Shown here in pieces: positions 20,733 to 29,944 of a stretch of DNA of 36,840 nucleotides (positions are counted from its first letter, which is position 1; the number at the start of each line of letters is the position of its first letter). A program made the translations under genes and the position numbers. This stretch comes from Phascolarctobacterium sp. Its GTDB lineage: Bacteria; Bacillota; Negativicutes; Acidaminococcales; Acidaminococcaceae. Where the stretch lies: contig JAUNOC010000008.1 in the NCBI GenBank assembly GCA_030531205.1, positions 1-36,840 of the forward strand, given 5' to 3'. The notes under the pieces are model-generated. The model searched no databases. It saw only the letters and a list, made by a program, of their open reading frames with translations, and had not been told where the DNA came from.

Positions 20733-21407
20733 TTATTTTTTGTTCAAACTTTCCATCAAAGTTTTTTCTGCATTTTCAATATGAATACGGGCAGCATTGG
20801 CGGCCGCTTCAGGGTCACGGCTGGCAATGGCATCTAACAAAGCCCGGTGTTCTTTCAGCATATCTTGCAAACGCCCCGGCTGGGACATGGAGCGGCCACG
20901 GATATTAGTCAGTTGGTCACGCAAATTGTTGATGATGCTGACCAATCTTTCATTGCGGGCGGCACGGTAAAGCACATCGTGGAATACGGAGTCGCAGGCA
21001 ACCACTTTTGGCATATCCATCTTCTTGCTATATTCACCCGTGAGCAAAAGTTGTCTATCCATTTCCTCCAATTCCGCAGCATCAATTCGTTCTGCGGCTA
21101 AACTGGCGGCCAGCATATCCAGAGAAAGGCGGATTTCATAAATTTCCGTAATATCTTTTAAGGAAATATCTGCCACATAAGTACCACGGCGGGGAATCAT
21201 TACCACAAAGCCCTCCATTTCCAACTTGCGGATGGCTTCACGGACAGGTGTACGGCTGATGCCCAAATCCTCTGCCAGTTGAATTTCCATAAGCCGTTCG
21301 CCGGACCTCATTCTGCCGGAAGCGATGGCGTTGCGGATAGCATTGCACACTGCTTCCCGCAAAGGTTCTTTGGTGTTCAAATCAATGGGTTCTAATCTTC
21401 CTTCCAT
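20733..21407 (-). CDS. GntR-family (FadR/FCD) transcriptional regulator
   Basis: A 224-residue regulator: N-terminal winged helix-turn-helix (about 10-75, with LAEDLGISRTPVREAIRKLE as the HTH) and a helical C-terminal FCD ligand domain (about 85-215; Asp and His residues such as DSVFHDVLY could hold a metal). FCD members usually sense carboxylic acids; the ligand and targets here are unknown. It starts within the last 16 nt of ispE with AAAGGA upstream, and ends 12 nt before purR. Bacillus lacks this gene at this position. Confidence 0.9.
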   Translation of the reverse strand: MEGRLEPIDLNTKEPLREAVCNAIRNAIASGRMRSGERLMEIQLAEDLGISRTPVREAIRKLEMEGFVVMIPRRGTYVADISLKDITEIYEIRLSLDMLAASLAAERIDAAELEEMDRQLLLTGEYSKKMDMPKVVACDSVFHDVLYRAARNERLVSIINNLRDQLTNIRGRSMSQPGRLQDMLKEHRALLDAIASRDPEAAANAARIHIENAEKTLMESLNKK

Positions 21408-22213
21408 GACCTAATCCTTTCTGTAAAACGAGTTATGCGTAATTCCGTTTCAAATTTCTGCCAAACATCATAGATTTTTGTTGCTTCAGCCATGTTATCA
21501 CAAAGAGCGTACATGGTGGGGCCGGAGCCGCTCATCAAGACAATTTCTGCCCCTGCATTTTGGGCGGCTTCTTTCATATTTGCCAAAACAGGATAAGCAG
21601 GGAATATTGCCAATTCCAATGTGTTTCCCAAATCTTCTTGCTCAATATCTTTGGGCAGTTTGTCAAATTCTGCATAAGCCCATTTGGTACTGATGGAAAT
21701 GTTTTTGGGCTTTGCCAAAACCACAATAGTATTTTCGGCATTATTGTAGTGGGTCAAAATTTCGCCCCTGCCTTTGGCTCTGGCAGTACCGCCTTGTATC
21801 AGGAAAGGAATGTCACTGCCAAGTTCCGCTCCGATTTCTTCTAATTTTTCAAAACTGTAATTTAAATTCCACAAGCGGTTGCACCCACGGAGGGTGGCGC
21901 CGGCATCACTGCTGCCACCTGCCAGGCCGGCGGCGGCAAAGATTTCCTTTTGCAGAATGATTTTCACACCTTGAGTAATTCCGGATTTGCGGCGTAAAAG
22001 GTCTGCTGCCCGCCAGACCAAATTGTCATGGTTGTTTAATTCCGAACAATCACAGTCCAATTCAATCTGATTGTGCGTGGTTTTGTAAAAGTGAAGGGTG
22101 TCATGCCAGTCCAAAGTTTGCATGAGCATATCAACTTCGTGATAGCCGTCTTTGCGTAATCCTAAAATATGTAATTGCAAATTTATTTTTGCGTAAGCGT
22201 TTTCTGTAATCAT
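21392..22213 (-). CDS. ispE: 4-diphosphocytidyl-2-C-methyl-D-erythritol kinase
   Basis: A 273-residue GHMP kinase of the MEP pathway. N-terminal AYAKINLQLHILG (6-18), ATP loop AAGLAGGSSDAGATLRG (about 92-108) and the late GSGPTMYALC are the three GHMP motifs. It phosphorylates CDP-methylerythritol. There is no Shine-Dalgarno: an extended -10 ends six bases before the ATG, so the first transcribed base should be the A of ATG. It heads the transcript ispE–gntR–purR and is divergent from yitT. Confidence 0.94.
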   Translation of the reverse strand: MITENAYAKINLQLHILGLRKDGYHEVDMLMQTLDWHDTLHFYKTTHNQIELDCDCSELNNHDNLVWRAADLLRRKSGITQGVKIILQKEIFAAAGLAGGSSDAGATLRGCNRLWNLNYSFEKLEEIGAELGSDIPFLIQGGTARAKGRGEILTHYNNAENTIVVLAKPKNISISTKWAYAEFDKLPKDIEQEDLGNTLELAIFPAYPVLANMKEAAQNAGAEIVLMSGSGPTMYALCDNMAEATKIYDVWQKFETELRITRFTERIRSWKED

Positions 22214-22219
22214 GGTATA

Positions 22220-22248
22220 ATTTTAACACATTACCGAACATTCGGCAA
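22220..22248 (-). promoter_or_regulatory. ispE promoter placed at the start codon
   Basis: Minus strand TTGCCG (22248-22243), 17-bp spacer, TAAAAT (22225-22220) preceded by TGT (extended -10). Six bases separate the -10 from the ATG at 22213, so position +1 equals the A of the ATG. Confidence 0.6.
22231..22248. promoter_or_regulatory. Palindrome overlapping the ispE -35 box
   Basis: TTACCGAACATTCGGCAA has 5-bp arms CCGAA/TTCGG around a 2-bp centre plus outer TT/AA matches. It overlaps the ispE -35 and lies about 30 bp upstream of the yitT -35, a good place for an operator serving either gene. It does not fit the Bacillus LexA box. Confidence 0.4.
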
Positions 22249-22275
22249 TTTTACTTTCAAAATGTTCTTTTTTAG

Positions 22276-22303
22276 TTGATTTTTATTAAAAAAATGATAC
22301 AAT
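22276..22303 (+). promoter_or_regulatory. yitT promoter close to the start codon
   Basis: TTGATT (22276-22281), 16-bp spacer, TACAAT (22298-22303) preceded by TGA (extended -10). Predicted start is near 22310, about three bases before the ATG at 22313. No Shine-Dalgarno is present. Confidence 0.55.
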
Positions 22304-22312
22304 TAATTGACT

Positions 22313-23218
22313 ATGAATAAGTTTACAAAATCCTGCATTTACAAGTTAATAGTTTTGACCATTGGTGCTTTGCTGATGGCTGTTTCTACGGACATGTTCT
22401 ATGTGCCGAGCAATTTGCTTAATGGCGGCATGAGTGGTTTTGGTATGTTAATCTATTATACAGCCGGGGTACCCATCGGTATTGCCACCCTTGCCTGCAA
22501 CATACCTATCTTCATTTATGCATTTTTCAAGATGAGCCGCCAATATGTGGCCTATACGGCCTATACCATAGTCACATTCTCCTTTTTGACGGATTATTTG
22601 CATAATCTGCCTCCTTCAGGCCTGCATGACATTCTTCTGAACTGTATTGTGGGCGGGGTGCTCGGAGGTATTGGCAATGCCTTAATTTTCCGCATGGGTT
22701 CTTCCAGCGGTGGCGGGGATATTATTTGTACCATGGTGAACCGCAAATTCGCCATTCCTATGGCTACCACAGGTTTCCTGATTAATTTGGTAGTTTTGAT
22801 TTTAGGCAGTTTTGTTACCGGTCTTGAACCTGTAATTTATACAGCCATTGCGTTCTTTGTGTCTGCCAAGGTTTGCAATGCTTTTGTTACTGGTTTTGAT
22901 TTTAAGAAAAACATTATGATTATCAGTGACCATGCGGACGAGATTGCGGATGCCATTATTAAAATTGTGGGCAGGGGTGTGACCTTCTTCTACGCAGAGG
23001 GGGCCTATACACATCAGCACCGCAAGGTAATTATGGTTATTGCCCGTCTGACCCAGACAGCGGAAATACGCAACATTGTCAAGGATATTGACCCACAGGC
23101 CTTCATGACCATGAGCGATATTAATGATGCCTACGGCAAAGGATTCACTTTGAAAGCGGACTTGAAGCCGAAGGCAGAAACTGAGAGTGAAATTGAACCG
23201 GGGAATAATAATGAGTGA
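22313..23218 (+). CDS. YitT-family membrane protein
   Basis: A 301-residue protein of the YitT family (DUF161 repeats plus a C-terminal DUF2179 domain). The N-terminal ~200 residues have about five to six membrane segments with the family motif FYVPSNLLNGGMSGFGML and GSSSGGGDII. The soluble end has GRGVTFFYAEGAYTHQHRKVIM, typical of DUF2179. Transport function is assumed but not proven for the family. The start is the ATG at 22313 (a TTG two codons earlier has no support). The stop overlaps the next gene by 8 nt. Confidence 0.9.
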   Translation: MNKFTKSCIYKLIVLTIGALLMAVSTDMFYVPSNLLNGGMSGFGMLIYYTAGVPIGIATLACNIPIFIYAFFKMSRQYVAYTAYTIVTFSFLTDYLHNLPPSGLHDILLNCIVGGVLGGIGNALIFRMGSSSGGGDIICTMVNRKFAIPMATTGFLINLVVLILGSFVTGLEPVIYTAIAFFVSAKVCNAFVTGFDFKKNIMIISDHADEIADAIIKIVGRGVTFFYAEGAYTHQHRKVIMVIARLTQTAEIRNIVKDIDPQAFMTMSDINDAYGKGFTLKADLKPKAETESEIEPGNNNE

Positions 23219-24179
23219 TGTTTTAGTTTGTCCCATCTGTCCCAGGGCCTGTGCCCTGGCAGAGGGTGAAATTGGAAATTGCAGGGCCCGTGCCAATCTT
23301 AACCATAAGATTGTGCCATTATCTTACAATGCGCCCTGCTCTATTGCGCTGGACCCTATGGAAAAGAAACCTATGTTTCATTTCTTCCCAGGTACGCCGG
23401 TGCTGTCTTTAGGTATGGCAGGTTGCAATTTGCATTGCAAAAATTGTCAGAATGCTTCCATTTCTCAAGTGAGTCCAAGGGATGTGCCTTCCCAGCAGGC
23501 CACGCCGGAAATGTTGGTGAACTGGATGAAGGAGCATAATGTTAAATCCATTGCCTACACCTACACAGAGCCATTGGTATGTTTTGAATATGTGTATGAT
23601 TGTGCTAAAGCCATGCACGAAGCAGGTTTTTATAATGTGTTGGTGAGTGCCGGTTATATCAACCCCGGCCCTTTGGCGAAACTCTTGCCCTATTTGGATG
23701 GTGCCAACATTGATTTGAAAACTATGAACCCGGAAGGGTATCGTTCCAACTGTGGTGTGGAACGGGATGTGGTGTTGAACACCCTCCGCACTTTGGCAAA
23801 GTCCGACTGTGTTTTGGAAGTAACAGATTTGGTTATTCCCAATTTCAATGACAGCGAAGAAGATTTACATGCCTGGTGTGACTTTGTGAAGAATGATTTA
23901 GGAGAAAATACACCGGTGCATTTCAGCCGTTTCTTCCCCCTTTATCAAATGACGGACAGGGAAGCAACGCCTATTCCTACCTTACAAAAGGCACGGGAGA
24001 TTGCCCAAAACACGGGTTTGAAGTATGTTTATTGCGGTAATACACCGGGTGCGGAAACCACCTTCTGTTCTCATTGTGGTGAAGGGTTGATTGTCCGCAA
24101 CGGTTTTAACATTATGGTGAATAAATTAGAAAATGGTTGCTGCCCCAAGTGCGGCACCAAACAACATGGGAGGTTTTGA
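23211..24179 (+). CDS. amrS: AmmeMemoRadiSam system radical SAM enzyme
   Basis: A 322-residue radical SAM protein. The [4Fe-4S] motif is CNLHCKNCQN (CxxxCxxC). The N-terminal cysteines CPICPRACAL and the C-terminal CSHCGEGL…CCPKCG are typical accessory cysteines of the PflA-like AmrS group. It is followed by the Memo–AMMECR1 fusion, which together make the widespread but functionally unassigned AmmeMemoRadiSam set. The start at 23211 has GGGG seven bases upstream; the frame runs further upstream inside yitT. Confidence 0.92.
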   Translation: MSDVLVCPICPRACALAEGEIGNCRARANLNHKIVPLSYNAPCSIALDPMEKKPMFHFFPGTPVLSLGMAGCNLHCKNCQNASISQVSPRDVPSQQATPEMLVNWMKEHNVKSIAYTYTEPLVCFEYVYDCAKAMHEAGFYNVLVSAGYINPGPLAKLLPYLDGANIDLKTMNPEGYRSNCGVERDVVLNTLRTLAKSDCVLEVTDLVIPNFNDSEEDLHAWCDFVKNDLGENTPVHFSRFFPLYQMTDREATPIPTLQKAREIAQNTGLKYVYCGNTPGAETTFCSHCGEGLIVRNGFNIMVNKLENGCCPKCGTKQHGRF

Positions 24180-24181
24180 AA

Positions 24182-25639
24182 ATGCGTACACCAGCGATTG
24201 CCGGCGGTTGGTATCCCAACACTGCCGAAGAAATTTTACAAATTATTGGCAACACGGAAGTGAAAGAAAAATCTCATCCTGCCGTCATTATGGTACCTCA
24301 TGCAGGTTATGTTTTCAGCGGTGCGGTGGCTGCCCGTGCTTTCGCCAGAGTGAAAGCGGAAGAATATAAAAAAGTTATTATTTTGGCACCCAGCCATCAT
24401 GTGGCTATGTTCCGCACTTTCAGCGTGGAACCGGCGGTTGATGTGGCAACACCTTTTGGCGAGGTACATTTCAGCAAGGAATTACATGATGCTTTGGAAA
24501 AATTACCCGGGGCCAAGTTCACACCCAATGCTCACCCCGTGGAACATGCCATTGATATTCAGTTGCCCTTGGTAAAACATTTTCTGCCTGATTGTGAAGT
24601 GGGAGCTGTGATTGTGGGGCAGTATGATTTTGCTACGGAAAGTGATGTGGCGCTGTTCCGTGATTTTGCCAAAGAGTTCAGAAAACTTTTGGACAAGGAA
24701 ACTTTGGTGGTCATTAGTACGGACTTTACCCATTTTGGCAGTAACTACGGTTACACACCCTTTGTGGAGAATGTACCCCAACGCTTACCCCAGTTGGATG
24801 CAGAGTTGTATGATGCTTTCAGCACCAATGACAATAATAATTGGGCAAAAATTTTACACAATACTCGTGCTACGGTTTGCGGACAGGCATGTATGCACCT
24901 TGTGTTGGCGACTTTGCCTGCCAATGCCAAGTTCACGAAACTGGAATATTACAATTCTGCCATTAAGTTAAATGACTGGAATAATGCGGTGGGTTATGTT
25001 ACCGCTTTAATTGATGCGGACTGGCAGGAACTATTGAAAGAATTAAAATTGGCTCAGGAACCGCCCAAGGCCATCAGTGACGAGGCGGGAAACACCTTAG
25101 TAAAAATTGCGGAATACAGTTTGCGGGTTGCCCTTTTCGGCAAGTCCCAGGCAGGGGATTTTCAAATTCAAAAAAGTATTTATGAAGAATTACAGAAACC
25201 CTGCGGAGCGTTTGTTACCTTGACCAAGCACGGACAACTGCGTGGCTGTATTGGCGAGATTATCGCCAACCGACCCGTGCTGAATGTAGTATTTGACCGT
25301 GCCAAAAGTGCGGCTTTGGAAGACCACCGCTTTTATCCCGTAGTGCCGGAGGAGTTTGGCAGTTTGGCTATTGAAGTATCCGTCCTTTCCCAGCCCTCCC
25401 CCATTAACGGGCCTGAGGATATTGTAATTGGCAGGGACGGAGTAATTTTACAAAAGAATGGCCGCAGTGCAGTATTTCTGCCTCAAGTGGCACCGGAACA
25501 AGGTTGGGACGTACCCACCATGCTAACACAACTTTCCTTAAAAGCAGGTTTACCTGCTGATGCTTGGAAAGAAGGGGCAAGTTTCCAGGCATTCCAGGCA
25601 CAAATATTCCATCAAAAGAAAGATTACTATTCCGTATGA
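24182..25639 (+). CDS. AmmeMemoRadiSam fusion: Memo (AmrB) plus AMMECR1 (AmrA)
   Basis: A 485-residue two-domain protein. Residues ~1-265 are Memo-like: RTPAIAGGWYP at the start, HAGYVFSGAVAARAF, and SHHVAMFRT, relatives of extradiol dioxygenases that keep the His residues. Residues ~310-485 are AMMECR1, with the family signature LRGCIGE (HGQLRGCIGEI). GGGAGG eight bases upstream fixes the ATG at 24182, 2 nt after amrS. The reaction is unknown; the family link to radical SAM chemistry suggests a shared modification pathway. The fusion guarantees equal amounts of both parts. Confidence 0.92.
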   Translation: MRTPAIAGGWYPNTAEEILQIIGNTEVKEKSHPAVIMVPHAGYVFSGAVAARAFARVKAEEYKKVIILAPSHHVAMFRTFSVEPAVDVATPFGEVHFSKELHDALEKLPGAKFTPNAHPVEHAIDIQLPLVKHFLPDCEVGAVIVGQYDFATESDVALFRDFAKEFRKLLDKETLVVISTDFTHFGSNYGYTPFVENVPQRLPQLDAELYDAFSTNDNNNWAKILHNTRATVCGQACMHLVLATLPANAKFTKLEYYNSAIKLNDWNNAVGYVTALIDADWQELLKELKLAQEPPKAISDEAGNTLVKIAEYSLRVALFGKSQAGDFQIQKSIYEELQKPCGAFVTLTKHGQLRGCIGEIIANRPVLNVVFDRAKSAALEDHRFYPVVPEEFGSLAIEVSVLSQPSPINGPEDIVIGRDGVILQKNGRSAVFLPQVAPEQGWDVPTMLTQLSLKAGLPADAWKEGASFQAFQAQIFHQKKDYYSV

Positions 25640-26499
25640 CCGGCAAACATCTTTACATTCTGCTGGCTGCCTGCTTGTGGGGCAGCATCGGCGTTTGGGT
25701 AAGGTTAATGACGGGCAGCGGACTGACTGCGGAGGATGTTGTTACCTGCCGTGCCTTAGGTGCCGGACTGGTTTTCACCGTGGCAATTCTCTTGGCGGAC
25801 AAAAAATATCTGAAAGTAAAACTTGAACATCTGTGGATATTCTTTGCCGCCGGATTTATCTGTTTTCCTGGTTTTAGCGGATGTAATTTTATCTGTATCG
25901 GCTTGAGCAGTTTAGGTGTGGCGTCCCTTTTGGAATACACGGCTCCCATCTTCATTCTTTTGCTCAGCATTTGTTTCTTACACGAAAAACTGACCAAATA
26001 TAAATTGTTGGCACTGGTGGCATCCTTTGTGGGATGTGTTTTTATCACAGGAGCGTTGGAAGAAAACACCCCCTTGAATTTACCCGTAATCGGTTTCGGT
26101 CTGGCCAGCGGCATCGGTTATGCCCTCTATTGTTTTCTTAACAAATTAGCTTTGAACAGAGGTTATCACCCTTTGACGGTTACGGCATATAACTTTTATT
26201 TTTGTGCCATTGCTGCCTTGCTTTATACGGGCAGGGTGCCTGTGACCCAATTAAATTGGCAAGGTTGGTTTGGTTTCGCCGGATTGGTAATCTTCTGTTC
26301 CTTTATGGCAAATCTATTTTATAACAAGGGATTGTCCAGCATAGACGCAGGGCAGGCAGGAATTATAGCCACCTTGGAACCATTTGCAGCAACCATAATC
26401 GGCCTCGTGCTTTACAACGAAACTATTTCCCCCAGCAAAATGCTGGGTATGGGATTGATTTTAGGAAGTATCATCTTATTAAATTTGAAAGGAGAATAA
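25636..26499 (+). CDS. EamA/DMT-family transporter
   Basis: A 287-residue inner-membrane protein with ten predicted hydrophobic segments arranged as two EamA repeats of five (repeat 1 about 5-135, repeat 2 about 150-285). Marks of the family: LLAACLWGSIGVWVR at the N-terminus, LLEYTAPIFILLLS before the middle, and IIATLEPFAATIIGLVLYNE at the end. The substrate is unknown. The ATG overlaps the previous stop by 4 nt (ATGA); homology does not extend further upstream. Confidence 0.9.
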   Translation: MTGKHLYILLAACLWGSIGVWVRLMTGSGLTAEDVVTCRALGAGLVFTVAILLADKKYLKVKLEHLWIFFAAGFICFPGFSGCNFICIGLSSLGVASLLEYTAPIFILLLSICFLHEKLTKYKLLALVASFVGCVFITGALEENTPLNLPVIGFGLASGIGYALYCFLNKLALNRGYHPLTVTAYNFYFCAIAALLYTGRVPVTQLNWQGWFGFAGLVIFCSFMANLFYNKGLSSIDAGQAGIIATLEPFAATIIGLVLYNETISPSKMLGMGLILGSIILLNLKGE

Positions 26500-26503
26500 A
26501 AAA

Positions 26504-29500
26504 GTGAAAAAAATCACATCTGTTTTAGTTGCCAACCGTGGAGAAATTGCCATCAGAATTTTTCGTGCCTGTAACGAATTAGGTATTCGTACGGTGGCAA
26601 TTTATTCTAATGAAGATACCCTGTCCTTGCACAGGAGCAAGGCGGACGAAGCATATTTGGTCGGAGACGGCAAGAACCCTGTGGAGGCCTATCTAGATAT
26701 TGAAGATATTATCCGGATTGCCCATGAACATAATGTGGATGCTATTCATCCTGGCTATGGTTTTTTAAGCGAGAACTCTCTTTTGGCAAAACGTTGCAAG
26801 GAAGAAGGAATAATCTTTATCGGGCCGAATATTGAACACCTGGAAATGTTCGGCGACAAGATAAATGCCAGAAAACAGGCAGAAGCAGTAGGCATCCCCA
26901 TGGTGCCAGGTACAAAGGAAATGCCGGATGTGGAAACTGCCCTTGAAGCGGCGGAAAAAATTGGCTATCCCGTAATTGTAAAAGCCGTCAGCGGTGGTGG
27001 CGGACGTGGTATGCGGGTGGTGGAAAACGCAGATGAATTAGCCCAAAACTTTTCTTTGGCAAAGGAAGAAGCATTGAAATGTTTTGGTAATGCAGAAGTA
27101 TATTTGGAAAAATATCTTGCCAACCCCAAACATGTAGAAGTGCAAATTTTAGGCGATACTTATGGACATGTAGTACATCTGTTTGACCGTGATTGCAGTA
27201 TTCAACGGCGACATCAAAAATTGATAGAAATTGCCCCCGCTTTTGCCCTGCCAGATGAACAGCGGCAGAAAATCATGGAAGCGGCAGTCCGCTTAATGAA
27301 AAATGTTCATTATGTTTCCGCCGGCACAGTGGAGTTTTTGGCGTGCAATGACGGTTCTTTCTATTTCATTGAAGTTAATCCCCGTATTCAAGTGGAACAC
27401 ACGATTACAGAGGAAATTACCAATATTGATATTGTATCCGCTCAAATTCATATTGCAGAAGGTTTGGATATGCATCAGGGTGAGAATGCAGTTCCGGTAC
27501 AGGAAAAGATTCATACACATGGACACGCTATCCAATGTCGTATCACTACGGAAGACCCTGCCAATGATTTTATGCCGGATACAGGAAAATTAATCGCTTA
27601 TCGTAGCGGTGGTGGTTTTGGTATTCGCCTTGACGGTGGCAATGCTTTCACAGGTTCTGTTATTACACCTTATTACGATTCTTTGTTGGTTAAAGCTACA
27701 ACTTTTGGACTTACACATAAGGGTGCTGCCACCACTATGTTGCGTTGTTTAAGGGAGTTCCGTATTCGTGGGGTAAAAACTAATATCCAGTTTTTAATTA
27801 ATGTAATGCTTAACCCCGATTTCTTGAGCGGACACTATTCCACTAATTTTATAGATACCACTCCTGCCCTTTTCCAATTTGAAAAACAACGGGACAGGGG
27901 CAACAAACTTTTGAATTACATTGCTGATGTTACAGTGAACGGCTATGCCGGTGGCGGAGCAAAACCCAAACCAATCTATCGTGAATTGGAATTGCCTGTT
28001 CCTTTTAGTGGTGAGTTGCGTGCCAATGCCAAAGGCATCTTGGACAAAAAAGGGGCGGAAGCAGTATCAAAATGGGTAATGGAACAAAAGAAAGTTCTGC
28101 TCAGTGACCTTACTTTGCGTGATGCCCATCAAAGCTTGTTTGCTACCCGGTTGCGTACAAAAGATATGTTAAGGGTAATGCGTGACAGTGCCGGAAAATT
28201 ACCGGAACTTTTCAGTTTTGAGTGTTGGGGCGGAGCAACATTTGATGTTGCCTATCGTTTTCTTGACGAAAGCCCTTGGGATAGATTGGCACAAATGCGT
28301 GAAGCGGCTCCTAATGTGCTCTTACAAATGCTCCTCAGAGGTGCCAATGCGGTTGGATATACCTCTTATGCTGACAATGTGGTAAAAGAATTCATTAAAC
28401 TTTCTGCCAAAAACGGTATTGATGTTTTCCGTATTTTTGACAGTTTGAATGGTCTGGATAATATGCGACTTTCTATTGATACGGTGCGTGAATGTGGGAA
28501 GATTGCGGAACCGTCCTTGTGCTATACTGGCGATATTTTAGACCCCAAGCGGGACAAATATAATCTAAAATATTATGTAATGATGGCGAAGGAATTGGAA
28601 AAAGCCGGTGCCAATATTATTGCCATTAAGGATATGGCAGGACTTTTGAAACCACAGGCGGCTTATGAACTCATCAAAGCGTTGAAAGAAAATGTGGGTG
28701 TGCCAATTCATTTACATTCCCACGAAGGCACAGGCAATGCCATTTATACAATGGCACGTGCCATTGATGCAGGGGTGGACATTGTGGATACAGCCCTTGC
28801 TAGCATGGCGGGCGGCACCAGCCATCCCAGCAGTGCAAGTTTGTATTATGCGTTGAGCGGACATCCCCGCCAGCCGGACATTGATGTGGATGCCCTACAT
28901 GAATTAAGCCGTTATTGGGAAACTGTACGCCCGTATTATGCCGCAACGGACAACACGGACAAATATCCAAGTCCGGAAGTATATATTCACGAAATGCCCG
29001 GTGGCCAATTTACCAACCTCAGAAATCAGGCAACTGCACTCGGTCTGGGGCATCGCTGGGTAGAGGTAAAAGATATGTATCACAGGGTCAGCATGATGTT
29101 TGGTGACATAGTGAAAGTTACACCATCCAGCAAGGTAGTTGGAGATATGGCAATGTACATGGTCATGAATGACCTGAATGAAGAAAACATTTATGAAAAA
29201 GCAGCAACCCTCAGTTTTCCTGCTAGTGTAGTGGAATTTTTTGAAGGCCGCATCGGCGTACCCTATGGCGGATTTCCGGAAAAACTTCAAAAATTGGTAT
29301 TAAAGGGTAGAAAACAAATTATCCAACGTCCGGGCGGCATTCTTCCCCCTGTGGATTTTGAAGCAGTCCGCAACCAGTTAAAGGACATGGATGCTCCTGT
29401 TACGGATGAAGCAGTTTCCAGTTTTTGTTTGTATCCCGATGTTTTCAAAAAATGGGTGCAAAGACAGAATGAATTTGGTGATGTATCTGTTTTGGACAGC

Positions 29501-29944
29501 CCCACCTTCTTCTTTGGAATGAACATCGGAGAAGTAATCAAAGTGAAGATTAATGAAGGCAAAACCCTTGTCATCAAACTCAATTCTATCAGCATTCCAG
29601 ACGACAGGGGCATCCGCACAGTGAACTTTGAATTTAACGGCTTGCCTAGGGATATAGAAGTACAGGACAAAAACATCAGTGCCCATGTGTTCACCCGCAA
29701 AAAAGCGGACAAAGCAGAACCGGGAGAAATTGCCGCCCAGTTAAGCGGTTCATTGGTTAAACTCTTTGTCAAGGAAGGCCAAAGCATTAAGAAAGGCCAG
29801 GCCCTTTGCGTAACTGAAGCGATGAAAATGGAAACAACCATATCAGCACCCTTTGACGGCATTATCTCCACCATCCATGTAAAAGCAGGGGAACATATTG
29901 ATGTGGGCGATTGCATTTTGGAAATATCCACAAAAATGGCGTAA
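26504..29944 (+). CDS. pyc: Pyruvate carboxylase
   Basis: A 1146-residue single-chain biotin enzyme that makes oxaloacetate from pyruvate and bicarbonate. Order: biotin carboxylase (~1-455; LVANRGEIAIRIFRA at the start and ATP-grasp loop SGGGGRGMRVV), carboxyltransferase (~530-810; DLTLRDAHQSLFATR, Asp535 onward), allosteric linker, and C-terminal biotinyl domain with the attachment Lys near 1108 in EAMKMET. The start is GTG, ten bases after AAGGAG. Length is normal for the PycA type. It is the last gene before a 2.1-kb non-coding stretch; the stop is followed by a heptamer repeat. Confidence 0.96.
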   Translation: MKKITSVLVANRGEIAIRIFRACNELGIRTVAIYSNEDTLSLHRSKADEAYLVGDGKNPVEAYLDIEDIIRIAHEHNVDAIHPGYGFLSENSLLAKRCKEEGIIFIGPNIEHLEMFGDKINARKQAEAVGIPMVPGTKEMPDVETALEAAEKIGYPVIVKAVSGGGGRGMRVVENADELAQNFSLAKEEALKCFGNAEVYLEKYLANPKHVEVQILGDTYGHVVHLFDRDCSIQRRHQKLIEIAPAFALPDEQRQKIMEAAVRLMKNVHYVSAGTVEFLACNDGSFYFIEVNPRIQVEHTITEEITNIDIVSAQIHIAEGLDMHQGENAVPVQEKIHTHGHAIQCRITTEDPANDFMPDTGKLIAYRSGGGFGIRLDGGNAFTGSVITPYYDSLLVKATTFGLTHKGAATTMLRCLREFRIRGVKTNIQFLINVMLNPDFLSGHYSTNFIDTTPALFQFEKQRDRGNKLLNYIADVTVNGYAGGGAKPKPIYRELELPVPFSGELRANAKGILDKKGAEAVSKWVMEQKKVLLSDLTLRDAHQSLFATRLRTKDMLRVMRDSAGKLPELFSFECWGGATFDVAYRFLDESPWDRLAQMREAAPNVLLQMLLRGANAVGYTSYADNVVKEFIKLSAKNGIDVFRIFDSLNGLDNMRLSIDTVRECGKIAEPSLCYTGDILDPKRDKYNLKYYVMMAKELEKAGANIIAIKDMAGLLKPQAAYELIKALKENVGVPIHLHSHEGTGNAIYTMARAIDAGVDIVDTALASMAGGTSHPSSASLYYALSGHPRQPDIDVDALHELSRYWETVRPYYAATDNTDKYPSPEVYIHEMPGGQFTNLRNQATALGLGHRWVEVKDMYHRVSMMFGDIVKVTPSSKVVGDMAMYMVMNDLNEENIYEKAATLSFPASVVEFFEGRIGVPYGGFPEKLQKLVLKGRKQIIQRPGGILPPVDFEAVRNQLKDMDAPVTDEAVSSFCLYPDVFKKWVQRQNEFGDVSVLDSPTFFFGMNIGEVIKVKINEGKTLVIKLNSISIPDDRGIRTVNFEFNGLPRDIEVQDKNISAHVFTRKKADKAEPGEIAAQLSGSLVKLFVKEGQSIKKGQALCVTEAMKMETTISAPFDGIISTIHVKAGEHIDVGDCILEISTKMA

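Noticed and set aside
22231-22248. LexA (SOS) box between ispE and yitT
   Set aside because: Contains CGAAC but lacks the 4-bp-spaced GTTCG half of the Bacillus consensus.
22802-23296. Open frame of 164 codons on the minus strand
   Set aside because: Overlaps yitT and amrS completely and has no recognisable domain or ribosome site.
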